Below are positions 1 to 7,728 of a stretch of DNA of 10,124 bases, one piece after another. The notes under the pieces are model-generated. The model was given only the letters and a program-made list of their open reading frames with translations, searched no databases and was not told the DNA's origin. Within the stretch, counting starts at the first letter, position 1, and every line of letters begins with the position of its first letter. A program made the translations under genes and the position numbers. Source of the stretch: Acidobacteriota bacterium (GTDB lineage: Bacteria > Acidobacteriota > Terriglobia > Terriglobales > Acidobacteriaceae); assembly GCA_021781075.1 (NCBI GenBank), contig JAJXXN010000061.1, positions 1 to 10,124 of the forward strand, given 5' to 3'.

Positions 1-13
1 TTGGCAAAGTGAA

Positions 14-712
14 TCACTCGTCCTCCGGATCGTGGAAGACCCGCACTTGTTGGATTGACGGCTCGGCGCGCAAGCGGGCCATCAACCGGTCGTGCCGCGT
101 CTTGGTTGCGTTCAGAACAAAGGATGCGCGCACCACGCCGCCGATGCGGTCTTCCTCGACTGTTGCCAGCCGTTCCTGCTCGCGGTCCATGGCGTCCAGG
201 ATCGCCGACTTGATTGCTTCGGCATCGGCGCCGCGCGCCTCATAAACCTGCGGGTAAAGCTTGAGGTTGAAACGGTGCTCCAGCAAGCCGACAAACTCGA
301 GTGCGATGATGACAATCAACGTTGCCGCGATGCTGGCCGCGTACAACCCCGCGCCGCAGGCCATGCCAATCGAGGCCACAACAAATACGCTGGCCGCGCT
401 CGTCAGGCCGCTGACCCGGTAACGGTTGTGCAGGATGAGTCCCGCCCCGAGAAAACCGATCCCCTGCACAATGTTCGACGCCACCCGCCCCTTGTCGGGA
501 TTCGACTCGCCGGCAAGCACGGCCGACAACAGCGTGAAAAATGCGCAGCCAAGCGCGATCATCATGTTGGTGCGCACACCCGCGGCCTTGTGCCGCGATT
601 CGCGCTCAAGGCCCACAAGCCCGCCCAGCACGCACGCGAGCAGCAACCGCCCCACCGCGCCGTTCAGTATCAGCATTTGCTCCAGCAGGTTGAAATTGAA
701 TGGTTGTGCCAT
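14..712 (-). CDS. MgtC/SapB-family inner-membrane protein
   Basis: This 232-residue protein belongs to the MgtC/SapB family of inner-membrane proteins. Family members are linked to survival at low Mg2+ or to modulation of membrane ATPases; their biochemical role is not settled. Family hallmarks are visible in order: GLERE (residues 34-38), GVRTN (45-49), GIGFLGAGLI (84-93) and the SGLTSAAS stretch (101-108), spread over about four or five hydrophobic segments up to residue 145. A soluble C-terminal tail of about 85 residues follows, with an ACT-like look (alternating charged and hydrophobic stretches). The open frame extends upstream to 946, but that part overlaps the preceding gene and is non-homologous. 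The ATG at 712 is preceded by AAGGTGAG at good spacing and gives the normal family N-terminus. The gene lies 25 nt after the glycosyltransferase stop, so it is probably the last gene of that operon. The family call is secure; the physiological role is not. Confidence 0.9.
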   Translation of the reverse strand: MAQPFNFNLLEQMLILNGAVGRLLLACVLGGLVGLERESRHKAAGVRTNMMIALGCAFFTLLSAVLAGESNPDKGRVASNIVQGIGFLGAGLILHNRYRVSGLTSAASVFVVASIGMACGAGLYAASIAATLIVIIALEFVGLLEHRFNLKLYPQVYEARGADAEAIKSAILDAMDREQERLATVEEDRIGGVVRASFVLNATKTRHDRLMARLRAEPSIQQVRVFHDPEDE

Positions 713-737
713 GGCGGACTCACCTTGCTGCATCCTA

Positions 738-2360
738 TCACCGCATGGCGCCCGCGCCCAGTGAGGTATTGAGGAATGCATCCGAAACGTAAATTGTGGC
801 TTCGGGCTGCCAGGTGGCGCGGAAGCTCCAGGCCTGCTTGAAGGCCGGGTCGCGGCGCACGGCGGCCTCCACCGCATCGCCGGAAAAGGCAATGGCCACC
901 TGCGCGTGCGCGGAAGGATGCACAAGCGCGGCATCGTACAGGTCAAGGTCGCTCTCGTTGATGGTTTGTTTGTACACCATGCCGGCCTGCGGCATGATGC
1001 CGGGATAGGAGGAGGTATCCATCAGGACCACGGCATCCGGGCGCAGAGTATGCAGCATGCCGAGGCGCGAGGCAATTTCGCGCTCATATTCACCCCGCAT
1101 CTCGTGGTTGCGGCGCCCCTCGCCGAGGACCAGCGGCTCACCGGATGCGAGCCTCCACGCATTGGCGCCGGCCACCGCGAGTAGAAATACCACCAGCGCC
1201 GGCTTGAAGCTCGGGCGTAGCCGTTTGGCCGGCATCAGCAATGCCTCGGCACAGATGCCCGCGCCAAACGCGATGGCGGGCAAAACCTCAAGACCATAGC
1301 GCGTGTTGTACCAGTTGTGCGGCCACCACACCGGCAAAAAAATCGGCACGGAGCCGTAGGCGATCGAGTAGCAATAAAACGGCAATGGAAACCACAAGAG
1401 CAGCGCCCAGCGCAGGCCGGTTTTTTTCCCGGGGCGCGCGGCAAACCAAAGCGCCCCCGCGAGTGCAAGCCAGAAGAGCCAGACGCCCAGGCGGCCATTG
1501 CCGGCAAGCATCTGCGCGTCTTTGCCATAAAACAGCAGTGCCTCCCATGGGTTGTGCCAGCCGGGGTGCGGCGGGATGAGGCCGTGTGATGTGCGCGCTT
1601 CAATGGCGGCGGCGGAGTATTGCCCACGCAAAAAATCCAGCGGGTCGTGCCAGAGGACGGCGTTGTAGATGAGCCAGAGGATGGGCGCCGCGAGCAGCGT
1701 GAGGCTGGCAGTGGCAAAGCGCGCAGTGAAAAAGCTTTTGCGCTTCCATAGTTCGGCAGCCATCAACAGCCAGACAGCGAAGCCGAGCAGCCAACCATCG
1801 TAGCGCGAGTAGACGGCGGCAACCAGCACCGCGGTCAAAATCCAAAGCAATTCCCGCTCTCTCCTGGGATCGTCCTCCAGTGCATCGCGCCACTCAAGCA
1901 AAAGCACGATGCTCCAAATCAACTCGGCAAGGAAGAGCGGCTCGGTCATGGCGGTGGTGCCGATGTAAAGCACGTTGGGATTGAGGATGTACAAGGCGAG
2001 TGCAAATGCGGCCGCTGGCACGCTCAGCCAGCGCCGCGCAAGCTTGTAGAGGCCAACGGCGGCAAGCACCGTCTCCGCTGCCGAGGGTATTGCCCCGGCG
2101 AGCCCCGAGCGCCACCACGAGTCCACTTGCACAAAGGGCAGCATCAGCAAATGTGGCAGCGGCAGCCAGACAGTGCCCAACTGTGAGATGCGCGGGCGCT
2201 GCGCGTCGAGGATGCGGCGCGCGATGTGCAGGTGCGCCTCTGCGTCCCCGTAGAGAATCAGCGCGCCATGGCGAATCGTCCACGCAAGCGCGAAGAGCAC
2301 CGCGGAGAAGGCAGCCAGCGCCGCCCACCAGAGTTCGCGCTGCTCATCCTCGTGCTTCAT
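738..2360 (-). CDS. GT-C/GT39-like polytopic membrane glycosyltransferase
   Basis: This 540-residue integral membrane protein has the layout of GT-C fold glycosyltransferases (ArnT/PMT-like), which move sugars from polyprenyl-phosphate donors onto lipids, glycans or proteins outside the inner membrane. Around ten hydrophobic helices fill residues 12-400. The first is followed by an acidic loop motif YGDAEAH (37-43), in the place where GT-C enzymes carry their catalytic Asp/Glu. Further polar motifs sit at GTVWLPLPH (62-70), TAMTEPLF (136-143) and SRYDGW (185-190). A mostly soluble domain of about 140 residues closes the protein. The start ATG overlaps the stop of the kinase gene as TGATG, and no strong Shine-Dalgarno lies at normal distance, so translation is probably coupled to the kinase. 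Acceptor and donor cannot be read from the sequence. Family membership is inferred from layout and motifs, so a different GT-C clan or an unnamed membrane family remains possible. Confidence 0.75.
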   Translation of the reverse strand: MKHEDEQRELWWAALAAFSAVLFALAWTIRHGALILYGDAEAHLHIARRILDAQRPRISQLGTVWLPLPHLLMLPFVQVDSWWRSGLAGAIPSAAETVLAAVGLYKLARRWLSVPAAAFALALYILNPNVLYIGTTAMTEPLFLAELIWSIVLLLEWRDALEDDPRRERELLWILTAVLVAAVYSRYDGWLLGFAVWLLMAAELWKRKSFFTARFATASLTLLAAPILWLIYNAVLWHDPLDFLRGQYSAAAIEARTSHGLIPPHPGWHNPWEALLFYGKDAQMLAGNGRLGVWLFWLALAGALWFAARPGKKTGLRWALLLWFPLPFYCYSIAYGSVPIFLPVWWPHNWYNTRYGLEVLPAIAFGAGICAEALLMPAKRLRPSFKPALVVFLLAVAGANAWRLASGEPLVLGEGRRNHEMRGEYEREIASRLGMLHTLRPDAVVLMDTSSYPGIMPQAGMVYKQTINESDLDLYDAALVHPSAHAQVAIAFSGDAVEAAVRRDPAFKQAWSFRATWQPEATIYVSDAFLNTSLGAGAMR

Positions 2361-3289
2361 CAGAGGTGCGTCAAATCCTTGAAGACTTCAAAGCGCGCAT
2401 CAATTTCCTCGCGGGTCAGGCTGGCGTTGCGTTCGGTGCCAAAGCGCTCCACGCAGAAGGAGCCCATCACGCTGCCGTAAAACATGGCCTTGCGAAAGAC
2501 CTGCGGGTTGAGTTCCGGTTGCGAGGCCACGTAGCCGAAGAAGCCGCCTGCGAAGCTGTCGCCTGCGCCGGTTGGGTCAACCACCTCGGCGAGCGGCATG
2601 GCCGGCGCGCGGAAGGGATGCATGATGATTCTGTCGCCGCCGAAACTGCGTTCCGAAAAAAATGCCGTCGCGCCGTACTCGCCGTGCTTGACGATGAGCG
2701 ACTTGGGGCCGAGGGAGAGGACGGTCTGTGCCGCTTGGACAAGATTGGAATTGCCGGCGATTGTCTTGGTCTCAGCATCATTGATCACCAGCACATCGAG
2801 GCCCTTGATGGTTTCAAGCAGCGCCGCGCGGTGGTCATTGATCCAGTAATTCATCGTGTCGCCGGCCACCAGCTTCGCCTGCGGCATCGCCTCGCGCACG
2901 CGGCGTTGCAGCACGGGATCAATGTTGGCAAGGAACAGATGCGTGGTGTTGGCATATGCCTCCGGTATCTTCGGCTCGAAGCTGGCAAAGACGTTCAAGT
3001 CCGTCTGGCGCGTCTTGGCCTCGTTCAGGTTGTCCATGTAGGAGCCCGCCCAGAAAAAGCTCTTGCCCGCGGCGTGCTCCAGGCCGCGCAGGTCAATGTT
3101 GCGCTTTCGGAAGACGGCTTCTTCCGCAGGGCCAAAGTCTTCGCCAACAACTGCAATCACGCTGACCTCGGTGAAGTAACTTGCGGCCAGCGAAAAATGC
3201 GTCGCTGCGCCGCCCAGGCAGCGCTCCCGCTTGCCCGCTGGGGTTTCGATCGTATCAAAAGCCACACTGCCAACTACGGTGATGCCCAT
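2360..3289 (-). CDS. PfkB-family (ribokinase-like) carbohydrate or nucleoside kinase
   Basis: This 309-residue cytoplasmic kinase belongs to the PfkB/ribokinase superfamily and transfers phosphate from ATP to a hydroxymethyl group of a sugar or nucleoside. The N-terminal substrate-site diglycine is at GGAAT (26-30). The NDAE motif (170-173) fits the family's metal/phosphate-coordinating N-x-x-E. KHGEYGA (201-207) fits the ATP-site strand. The signature DPTGAGDSFAGG is at 238-249, with D244 as the expected catalytic base. Length is normal for the family. The start ATG has a GGAACGGAG Shine-Dalgarno that begins at the stop codon of the MTA phosphorylase gene, 15 nt upstream. Its TGA overlaps the glycosyltransferase ATG. 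Pairing with MTA phosphorylase suggests a purine or pentose substrate such as adenosine, but the phosphorylase already makes a phosphorylated sugar, so a methylthioribose kinase role is not required. Substrate unknown. Confidence 0.9.
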   Translation of the reverse strand: MGITVVGSVAFDTIETPAGKRERCLGGAATHFSLAASYFTEVSVIAVVGEDFGPAEEAVFRKRNIDLRGLEHAAGKSFFWAGSYMDNLNEAKTRQTDLNVFASFEPKIPEAYANTTHLFLANIDPVLQRRVREAMPQAKLVAGDTMNYWINDHRAALLETIKGLDVLVINDAETKTIAGNSNLVQAAQTVLSLGPKSLIVKHGEYGATAFFSERSFGGDRIIMHPFRAPAMPLAEVVDPTGAGDSFAGGFFGYVASQPELNPQVFRKAMFYGSVMGSFCVERFGTERNASLTREEIDARFEVFKDLTHL

Positions 3290-3304
3290 GAATGCTCCGT
3301 TCCT

Positions 3305-4168
<864 letters not shown>

Positions 4169-4177
4169 AACACACCG

Positions 4178-4182
4178 TCCCT
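4178..4182 (-). promoter_or_regulatory. Probable ribosome binding site deciding the mtnP TTG start
   Basis: AGGGA ends 9 nt before the TTG at 4168. It is a moderate match to the anti-Shine-Dalgarno sequence, but together with the homology boundary it favours this TTG over the one at 4225. Confidence 0.4.
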
Positions 4183-4232
4183 GTCCGCCGGCTTCCGCGC
4201 CCGGCGCAAAATAATTTTCCCGCAACTCTTCA

Positions 4233-4238
4233 AGTATA
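4233..4238 (-). promoter_or_regulatory. Possible -10 box upstream of mtnP
   Basis: TATACT stands in the 113-nt gap between the exported-protein gene and mtnP, within an AT-rich patch in otherwise GC-rich DNA. A transcript from it would begin near 4226, just before the alternative TTG at 4225, and carry a leader of about 58 nt to the TTG at 4168. No good -35 box is present at 16-18 nt, so this is weak and the gene may instead be read from upstream. Confidence 0.2.
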
Positions 4239-4281
4239 AAGCGGAACGCGCGCGGAGGCGGGTGGGGGCGCCAGAGTCGGC

Positions 4282-5211
4282 CTATTGCTGTTTCTTCCTC
4301 ATCTGTTCTTCCTCATACGCCCTCTCATTGGCCGCATCCAGCCCATGCGTCGGGTCCTTGTGCAGATAACGCCGCGAGAGGTCAGGCCAGAACTCCTGCA
4401 GTGCCGCGCCCAGGCTTCCTTCCACTGTCTGGATCAGTGCCGTGGTCACGGTTACCTCCCAGTTGGTAGGGTCCCCCGAGGGATAGTAAAAGTTCGAGAT
4501 CTCGCCCGCAATCACGTTGCCCATCACATTTGAGTAATTTGGCTGCCAGCGCCGACTCTTGTCTCCGCGGGCTATGAAGCTGGTCGCCGCCGCATACAGC
4601 ACGCGATGCATTTTCGACCCATGGCCCAGCCGGAAGTAGCGCGGGTCCTGGTGCAGTAGCGCGGGCAAAAGCGCATTCCCGATCATCGTGCTGTCGAATG
4701 CATCCAGGTAGCCCGCCCCTGCGCGTTCAAAATATCCCTTTGCGCCCCATTCAAAACCGCTCTCCCCGTCATTCATCTCACGATAGCCGCCGGTGATGAA
4801 GGCCGTGCCAAAGGTCACCGGGTCCACCATCGAGCGGAATCCCAACTGGAATTTCTGCCCCGCCGTCAGAGGCGCCGCATCGTAACGATAGCTGATGTTG
4901 AACGAAGGCAGTATGCCGGCAATCCGCTGCTTCTCCTCCTCCTGCAATTGCCGCTGCGCAACCGCATGTTTGTCTTGCGGCTGCCCTTGCCCCGCGGGCT
5001 GCTCCTGGCTTGCGCTATCGGAATTCACCGCGTCAGCCGGCGTCGCAAGCAAAGCCAGCAGCTCCGTGTTGCTCATCCGCGGCTGCGGCGCATCGGGCAA
5101 GTCCCCGCCGTCGGGGCTTTGCGCGCACAACCGATCGATGCAACCAGTTGCGAAGAGCATGGCGCAGAGAAGAGCGCACAGTGCTCCCCTGGATCTTTGC
5201 TTCTGCAGCAA
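4282..5211 (-). CDS. Exported protein of an unnamed acidobacterial-type family
   Basis: Function unknown. Starting at the TTG at 5211 the product has 309 residues: a positively charged N-terminus, a hydrophobic core (about 9-22), then either a lipobox-like ATGC (21-24) or a signal peptidase I site after RLCA (27-30). Residues 35-95 are low-complexity and rich in Gln, Ala and Asp, as in a periplasmic linker. The folded part begins near GILPSF (99-104) and contains LLHQDPRYFRLG (185-196), GNVIAGEISNFYYP (231-244) and LQEFWPDLSRRYLHK (271-285). I recall this HEDPRYFR/NAYYP/EFWPD pattern from exported proteins common in Acidobacteriota genomes, usually annotated hypothetical. The end is charged (EEEQMRKKQQ). 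The frame is open up to 5331, but the TTG is favoured by GGGGAGGT 5-6 nt upstream and by the signal peptide that follows. An outer-membrane or periplasmic location is inferred. Confidence 0.82.
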   Translation of the reverse strand: MLQKQRSRGALCALLCAMLFATGCIDRLCAQSPDGGDLPDAPQPRMSNTELLALLATPADAVNSDSASQEQPAGQGQPQDKHAVAQRQLQEEEKQRIAGILPSFNISYRYDAAPLTAGQKFQLGFRSMVDPVTFGTAFITGGYREMNDGESGFEWGAKGYFERAGAGYLDAFDSTMIGNALLPALLHQDPRYFRLGHGSKMHRVLYAAATSFIARGDKSRRWQPNYSNVMGNVIAGEISNFYYPSGDPTNWEVTVTTALIQTVEGSLGAALQEFWPDLSRRYLHKDPTHGLDAANERAYEEEQMRKKQQ

Positions 5212-5216
5212 AGCAG

Positions 5217-5224
5217 ACCTCCCC
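5217..5224 (-). promoter_or_regulatory. Strong Shine-Dalgarno deciding a TTG start
   Basis: GGGGAGGT lies 5 nt before the TTG at 5211. It is the best Shine-Dalgarno near the 5' end of this gene and directly precedes the signal-peptide coding region. It favours TTG over the ATG at 5331, which would place about 40 residues before the signal sequence. Confidence 0.7.
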
Positions 5225-5442
5225 AAAATGTCTCTTGCGGCGGTTTGAGCGCACCCGGAAGGCAAAAACTCAACCGACGGCGACTTGAAGAACAAGAACC
5301 ACCGGGTACAGGTTACACGATGGACGTGCACGCCTGATGTGCTGGAAGTTTACGTTTTGCATAAAATTCAAGCTTCATGGGCACAGACACACCCTGCGCG
5401 AAAGAGTTGCTGCCCGATTTGTTGAATCCAGCGCGGGGAGAA
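5225..5442. other. Gene-free leader of the exported-protein gene
   Basis: Between the DUF2059 stop and the Shine-Dalgarno of the next gene there is no gene with family features. An AT-rich patch (about 5351-5372 on the minus strand, GAATTTTATGCAAAACG) could hold a promoter, but no -35/-10 pair fits well. No terminator with a U-tract was found after the DUF2059 gene. Confidence 0.35.
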
Positions 5443-6093
5443 TTATTTTTTTGCCCCCTTGAAGCCGGCAAGCAGCGCATCCATCTCCTTTTTCTCATCC
5501 GCCTTGAGGGCGCCAAGCCGTTTGCCCAGCTCCGCCGTCATCGCCGGCAAAAATACCTTCATGATCTCCGGTTGCGCGTCCAGAAGGTGCTGCCCGGCCT
5601 CGCTGTCATAAAAATTGATCATCGACTCCACATCGCCGTTGTTCAACCGCTTCTGGTAGAGCGCGGTGACTTGCTTCATCATTTCCTCAGTGGGGTACGC
5701 TTCGACGGCCTTGTCCATATATTTTTTGTTCAGCCTGTTGACCTGCTCTTTTTGCGCCGTGGAAAGCCGCGCCATCTGCGGTTCATAGGACTGCATCAGG
5801 TTTTTCTGCTGCGCCTCAAAAAGCATCGGCACCAGGTTCAACAAATCATCAAGCTGGTCCTCCACCCGCATCACGTCCATCAGCTCATTGATCTGCTCTG
5901 GCGTCGCTTGGTCGTCCTCGGCAATCGAGTCCCCCGTTTGCTGCGTGGCAATCGCCTGCTTCGGGGTTCCGGTAGCCTTCACCTTGGGCTTGGGAAAGGC
6001 CTCCTGCACCTGCTGCTGCTCCTGCGCGCGCAACCCGATGCAGCAGGACACAAACCCAACAGCAAGCGCCATTACCACCAGTTTCTTGATCAT
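5443..6093 (-). CDS. Secreted DUF2059-domain protein
   Basis: A 216-residue exported protein of unknown function. Residues 1-23 form a clear signal peptide (MIKK, hydrophobic core, cleavage probably after LRA before QEQ); two cysteines at 17-18 lie in the core, so a lipoprotein is less likely. A Gln/Pro/Thr-rich linker runs to about residue 63. The rest is helical and charged. Residues 132-190 match DUF2059: a YPTEEM opening, ALYQKRL, then MINFYDSEAGQHLLDAQPEI, where the FY-x-S-x-x-G-Q element is the family hallmark. DUF2059 proteins are periplasmic and of undefined role. A GGAGG about 12 nt before the ATG is a somewhat distant ribosome binding site. The gene begins 41 nt after the RNB exonuclease stop and is probably co-transcribed with it. 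A 231-nt gap follows before the next gene. The domain call is good; the biological role is unknown. Confidence 0.87.
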   Translation of the reverse strand: MIKKLVVMALAVGFVSCCIGLRAQEQQQVQEAFPKPKVKATGTPKQAIATQQTGDSIAEDDQATPEQINELMDVMRVEDQLDDLLNLVPMLFEAQQKNLMQSYEPQMARLSTAQKEQVNRLNKKYMDKAVEAYPTEEMMKQVTALYQKRLNNGDVESMINFYDSEAGQHLLDAQPEIMKVFLPAMTAELGKRLGALKADEKKEMDALLAGFKGAKK

Positions 6094-6134
6094 CGATTTT
6101 TCCAGCCTCCATTGCAGTGTGCCAGGGATTCCGC

Positions 6135-7619
6135 TTAATGCCCGTTCATTTCAAAATCAATAAATCCACGCTCGGGGTCGGTCGCCACCAGCTTCACCGT
6201 CAAGCGGTCGCCTACGTCCAGCGCCCCGCGCCCTTTCGGGGCATTCATCAGCATCCCTTCCACATGCGGCTCCAGCGTGCGAACAAACGTCCCATAATGA
6301 TTGACGCCTGTGACAATCGCCGGGAAGCGCTGGCCAATGCGCGGGTGGAGCACCACGGCTGCAATCCGCTTCTGCATCTCCCGCTCCACCTTCCGCGCCG
6401 CGTCCTCCATCAACGTGCATCGCTCCGCGATGGAGCCAAGCGATCCTTCGCTGTAGGGCTGCGGGCCCTGGACAAACAATGCCTTCAACAGCCGCTGCGT
6501 CACCACATCAGGGAAACGCCGGTTGGGCGCCGTCGAGTGCGTGTAATCCTGCACCGCCAGCCCAAAGTGCCCCGGTGAGGGCTCATTCGGCTTCACCAGC
6601 ACATACTCGCCGGGCCCCATCAGCTTCACAACCGTCAGTGAGAGATCGGGGAAATGATCGGGGTCTATTTTCTTTTGCTGCAGCAGAAAATCATTCAACG
6701 CCTTCGAGTCGGGCTGCGCAGGTAGCGTCGTTCCCAGCCCCTGCGCAACTTCCACAATGCGGTCCCAGCGCTTCGGCGTGCGCACAATCCGGCGGATTGA
6801 TGCCACGCCGGCCGCATCGAGCGTCTTCGCTATCACACCGTTGGCCGCCACCATGAATTCTTCAATGAGGCTTGTGGCGCGGTTTTTCAACTGTCGTTCG
6901 ATATTGACGGCCTGGTCGGCCAGCATCACCGGCCGCGTCTCAATCGTCTCAAGGTCCAAGGCGCCATGCTGGAAGCGCGCGCCGAGCATGCGCCGCGCAG
7001 CCTCGTCCTGCAACTTCAATTGCTCCGCCAGCTCCCTGTCGGCAGCCACCTTGGGGGGCGCCGCGGCCTGGCCCTCCAGCCACGCCCCCACACTCGGGTA
7101 GGCAAGCTGCGCGCGGTTTTTCACCAGCGCCAGCGAGGCTTTCCCATCCGTGCAGTTGCCCATCTCATCCACTGCAAACTCAATCACCAGCGCTGCGCGC
7201 TCCTCACCCTCGTTCAGCGATGTCATGCCTTCCGAAAGCTCCGTCGGCAGCATGGGAAATACCTTCACCCCCGTGTACACCGAGGTGGTTTCACTTTGCG
7301 CATGGTGGTCGAGTGGGCCGCCGCGGCGCACCAGCGAATCAACGTCAGCGACGCCAATCATCACCCGGATGCGCCCGTCGCTCAGCCGCTCCGCCACTTC
7401 TATCTGGTCAAGGTCCCTGGACGTGTCATTGTCGATGGAAGACCAGGGCAGGCCGCTGAGGTCTTTGAGCCCGGCAGCGGGCTTTTGCCGGCCCGTGGCG
7501 AGTATCCCCTTCAGCTCCTCCATCGCCTCGCTGGGAAACTCCGGCTGAAAGCCGTGCTCCTCCATCACGCGATGCGCCTCGTTTACAAGATTGAAATGAT
7601 ATGGGTGCCCATTGGCCAT
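6135..7619 (-). CDS. RNB-domain 3'-5' exoribonuclease (RNase II/R-type, compact)
   Basis: This 494-residue cytoplasmic enzyme is predicted to degrade RNA processively from the 3' end. The RNB catalytic domain begins at SIDNDTSRDLDQ (61-72): D63, D69 and D71 match three of the four metal-binding aspartates of RNase II/R, while the fourth is Gln72. Other family elements are IEEFMVAAN (252-260) and YTHSTAPNRRFPDVVTQR (359-376), the H-x-S-x-P-x-RR segment with the catalytic arginines. An S1-like RNA-binding domain occupies about 425-490. The usual N-terminal cold-shock domains are missing, which explains the length (E. coli RNase II has 644 residues, RNase R about 810). The frame is open to 7895, but the extension runs through the terminator hairpin and the upstream cytochrome gene. 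The ATG at 7619 follows AAGGAG by 11 nt. It is the first gene after that terminator, so it needs its own promoter, which I could not identify. Confidence 0.9.
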   Translation of the reverse strand: MANGHPYHFNLVNEAHRVMEEHGFQPEFPSEAMEELKGILATGRQKPAAGLKDLSGLPWSSIDNDTSRDLDQIEVAERLSDGRIRVMIGVADVDSLVRRGGPLDHHAQSETTSVYTGVKVFPMLPTELSEGMTSLNEGEERAALVIEFAVDEMGNCTDGKASLALVKNRAQLAYPSVGAWLEGQAAAPPKVAADRELAEQLKLQDEAARRMLGARFQHGALDLETIETRPVMLADQAVNIERQLKNRATSLIEEFMVAANGVIAKTLDAAGVASIRRIVRTPKRWDRIVEVAQGLGTTLPAQPDSKALNDFLLQQKKIDPDHFPDLSLTVVKLMGPGEYVLVKPNEPSPGHFGLAVQDYTHSTAPNRRFPDVVTQRLLKALFVQGPQPYSEGSLGSIAERCTLMEDAARKVEREMQKRIAAVVLHPRIGQRFPAIVTGVNHYGTFVRTLEPHVEGMLMNAPKGRGALDVGDRLTVKLVATDPERGFIDFEMNGH

Positions 7620-7668
7620 CTGAAGCGGCGCTCCTTCTGCACAAGGGAAGACTACCACCCGCCCCCTG

Positions 7669-7706
7669 AAAAAATTCAGCCTGCGAGATGAAATCGCAGG
7701 CTGAAT
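7669..7706 (-). terminator. Intrinsic terminator of the cytochrome cluster
   Basis: A perfect 13-bp inverted repeat (arms 7674-7686 and 7694-7706) encloses a 7-nt loop. Read on the minus strand it is followed directly by a run of six T (7669-7674), the classic rho-independent layout. It begins 23 nt after the stop of the hexahaem cytochrome and so separates the cytochrome genes from the exoribonuclease gene. Confidence 0.92.
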
Positions 7707-7728
7707 GAAGATGAAAACAACAGTCCGG

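Noticed and set aside
92..772. A 226-codon open frame on the plus strand
   Set aside because: It is antisense to the MgtC-like gene, has no recognisable domain and no convincing ribosome binding site.
713..946. N-terminal extension of the MgtC-like frame
   Set aside because: It overlaps the end of the glycosyltransferase gene, is Arg/Pro-rich and lies before a normal family N-terminus with its own Shine-Dalgarno.
5212..5331. ATG at 5331 as the start of the exported protein
   Set aside because: It would put about 40 residues before the signal peptide, and its ribosome binding site is weaker than the GGGGAGGT before the TTG at 5211.
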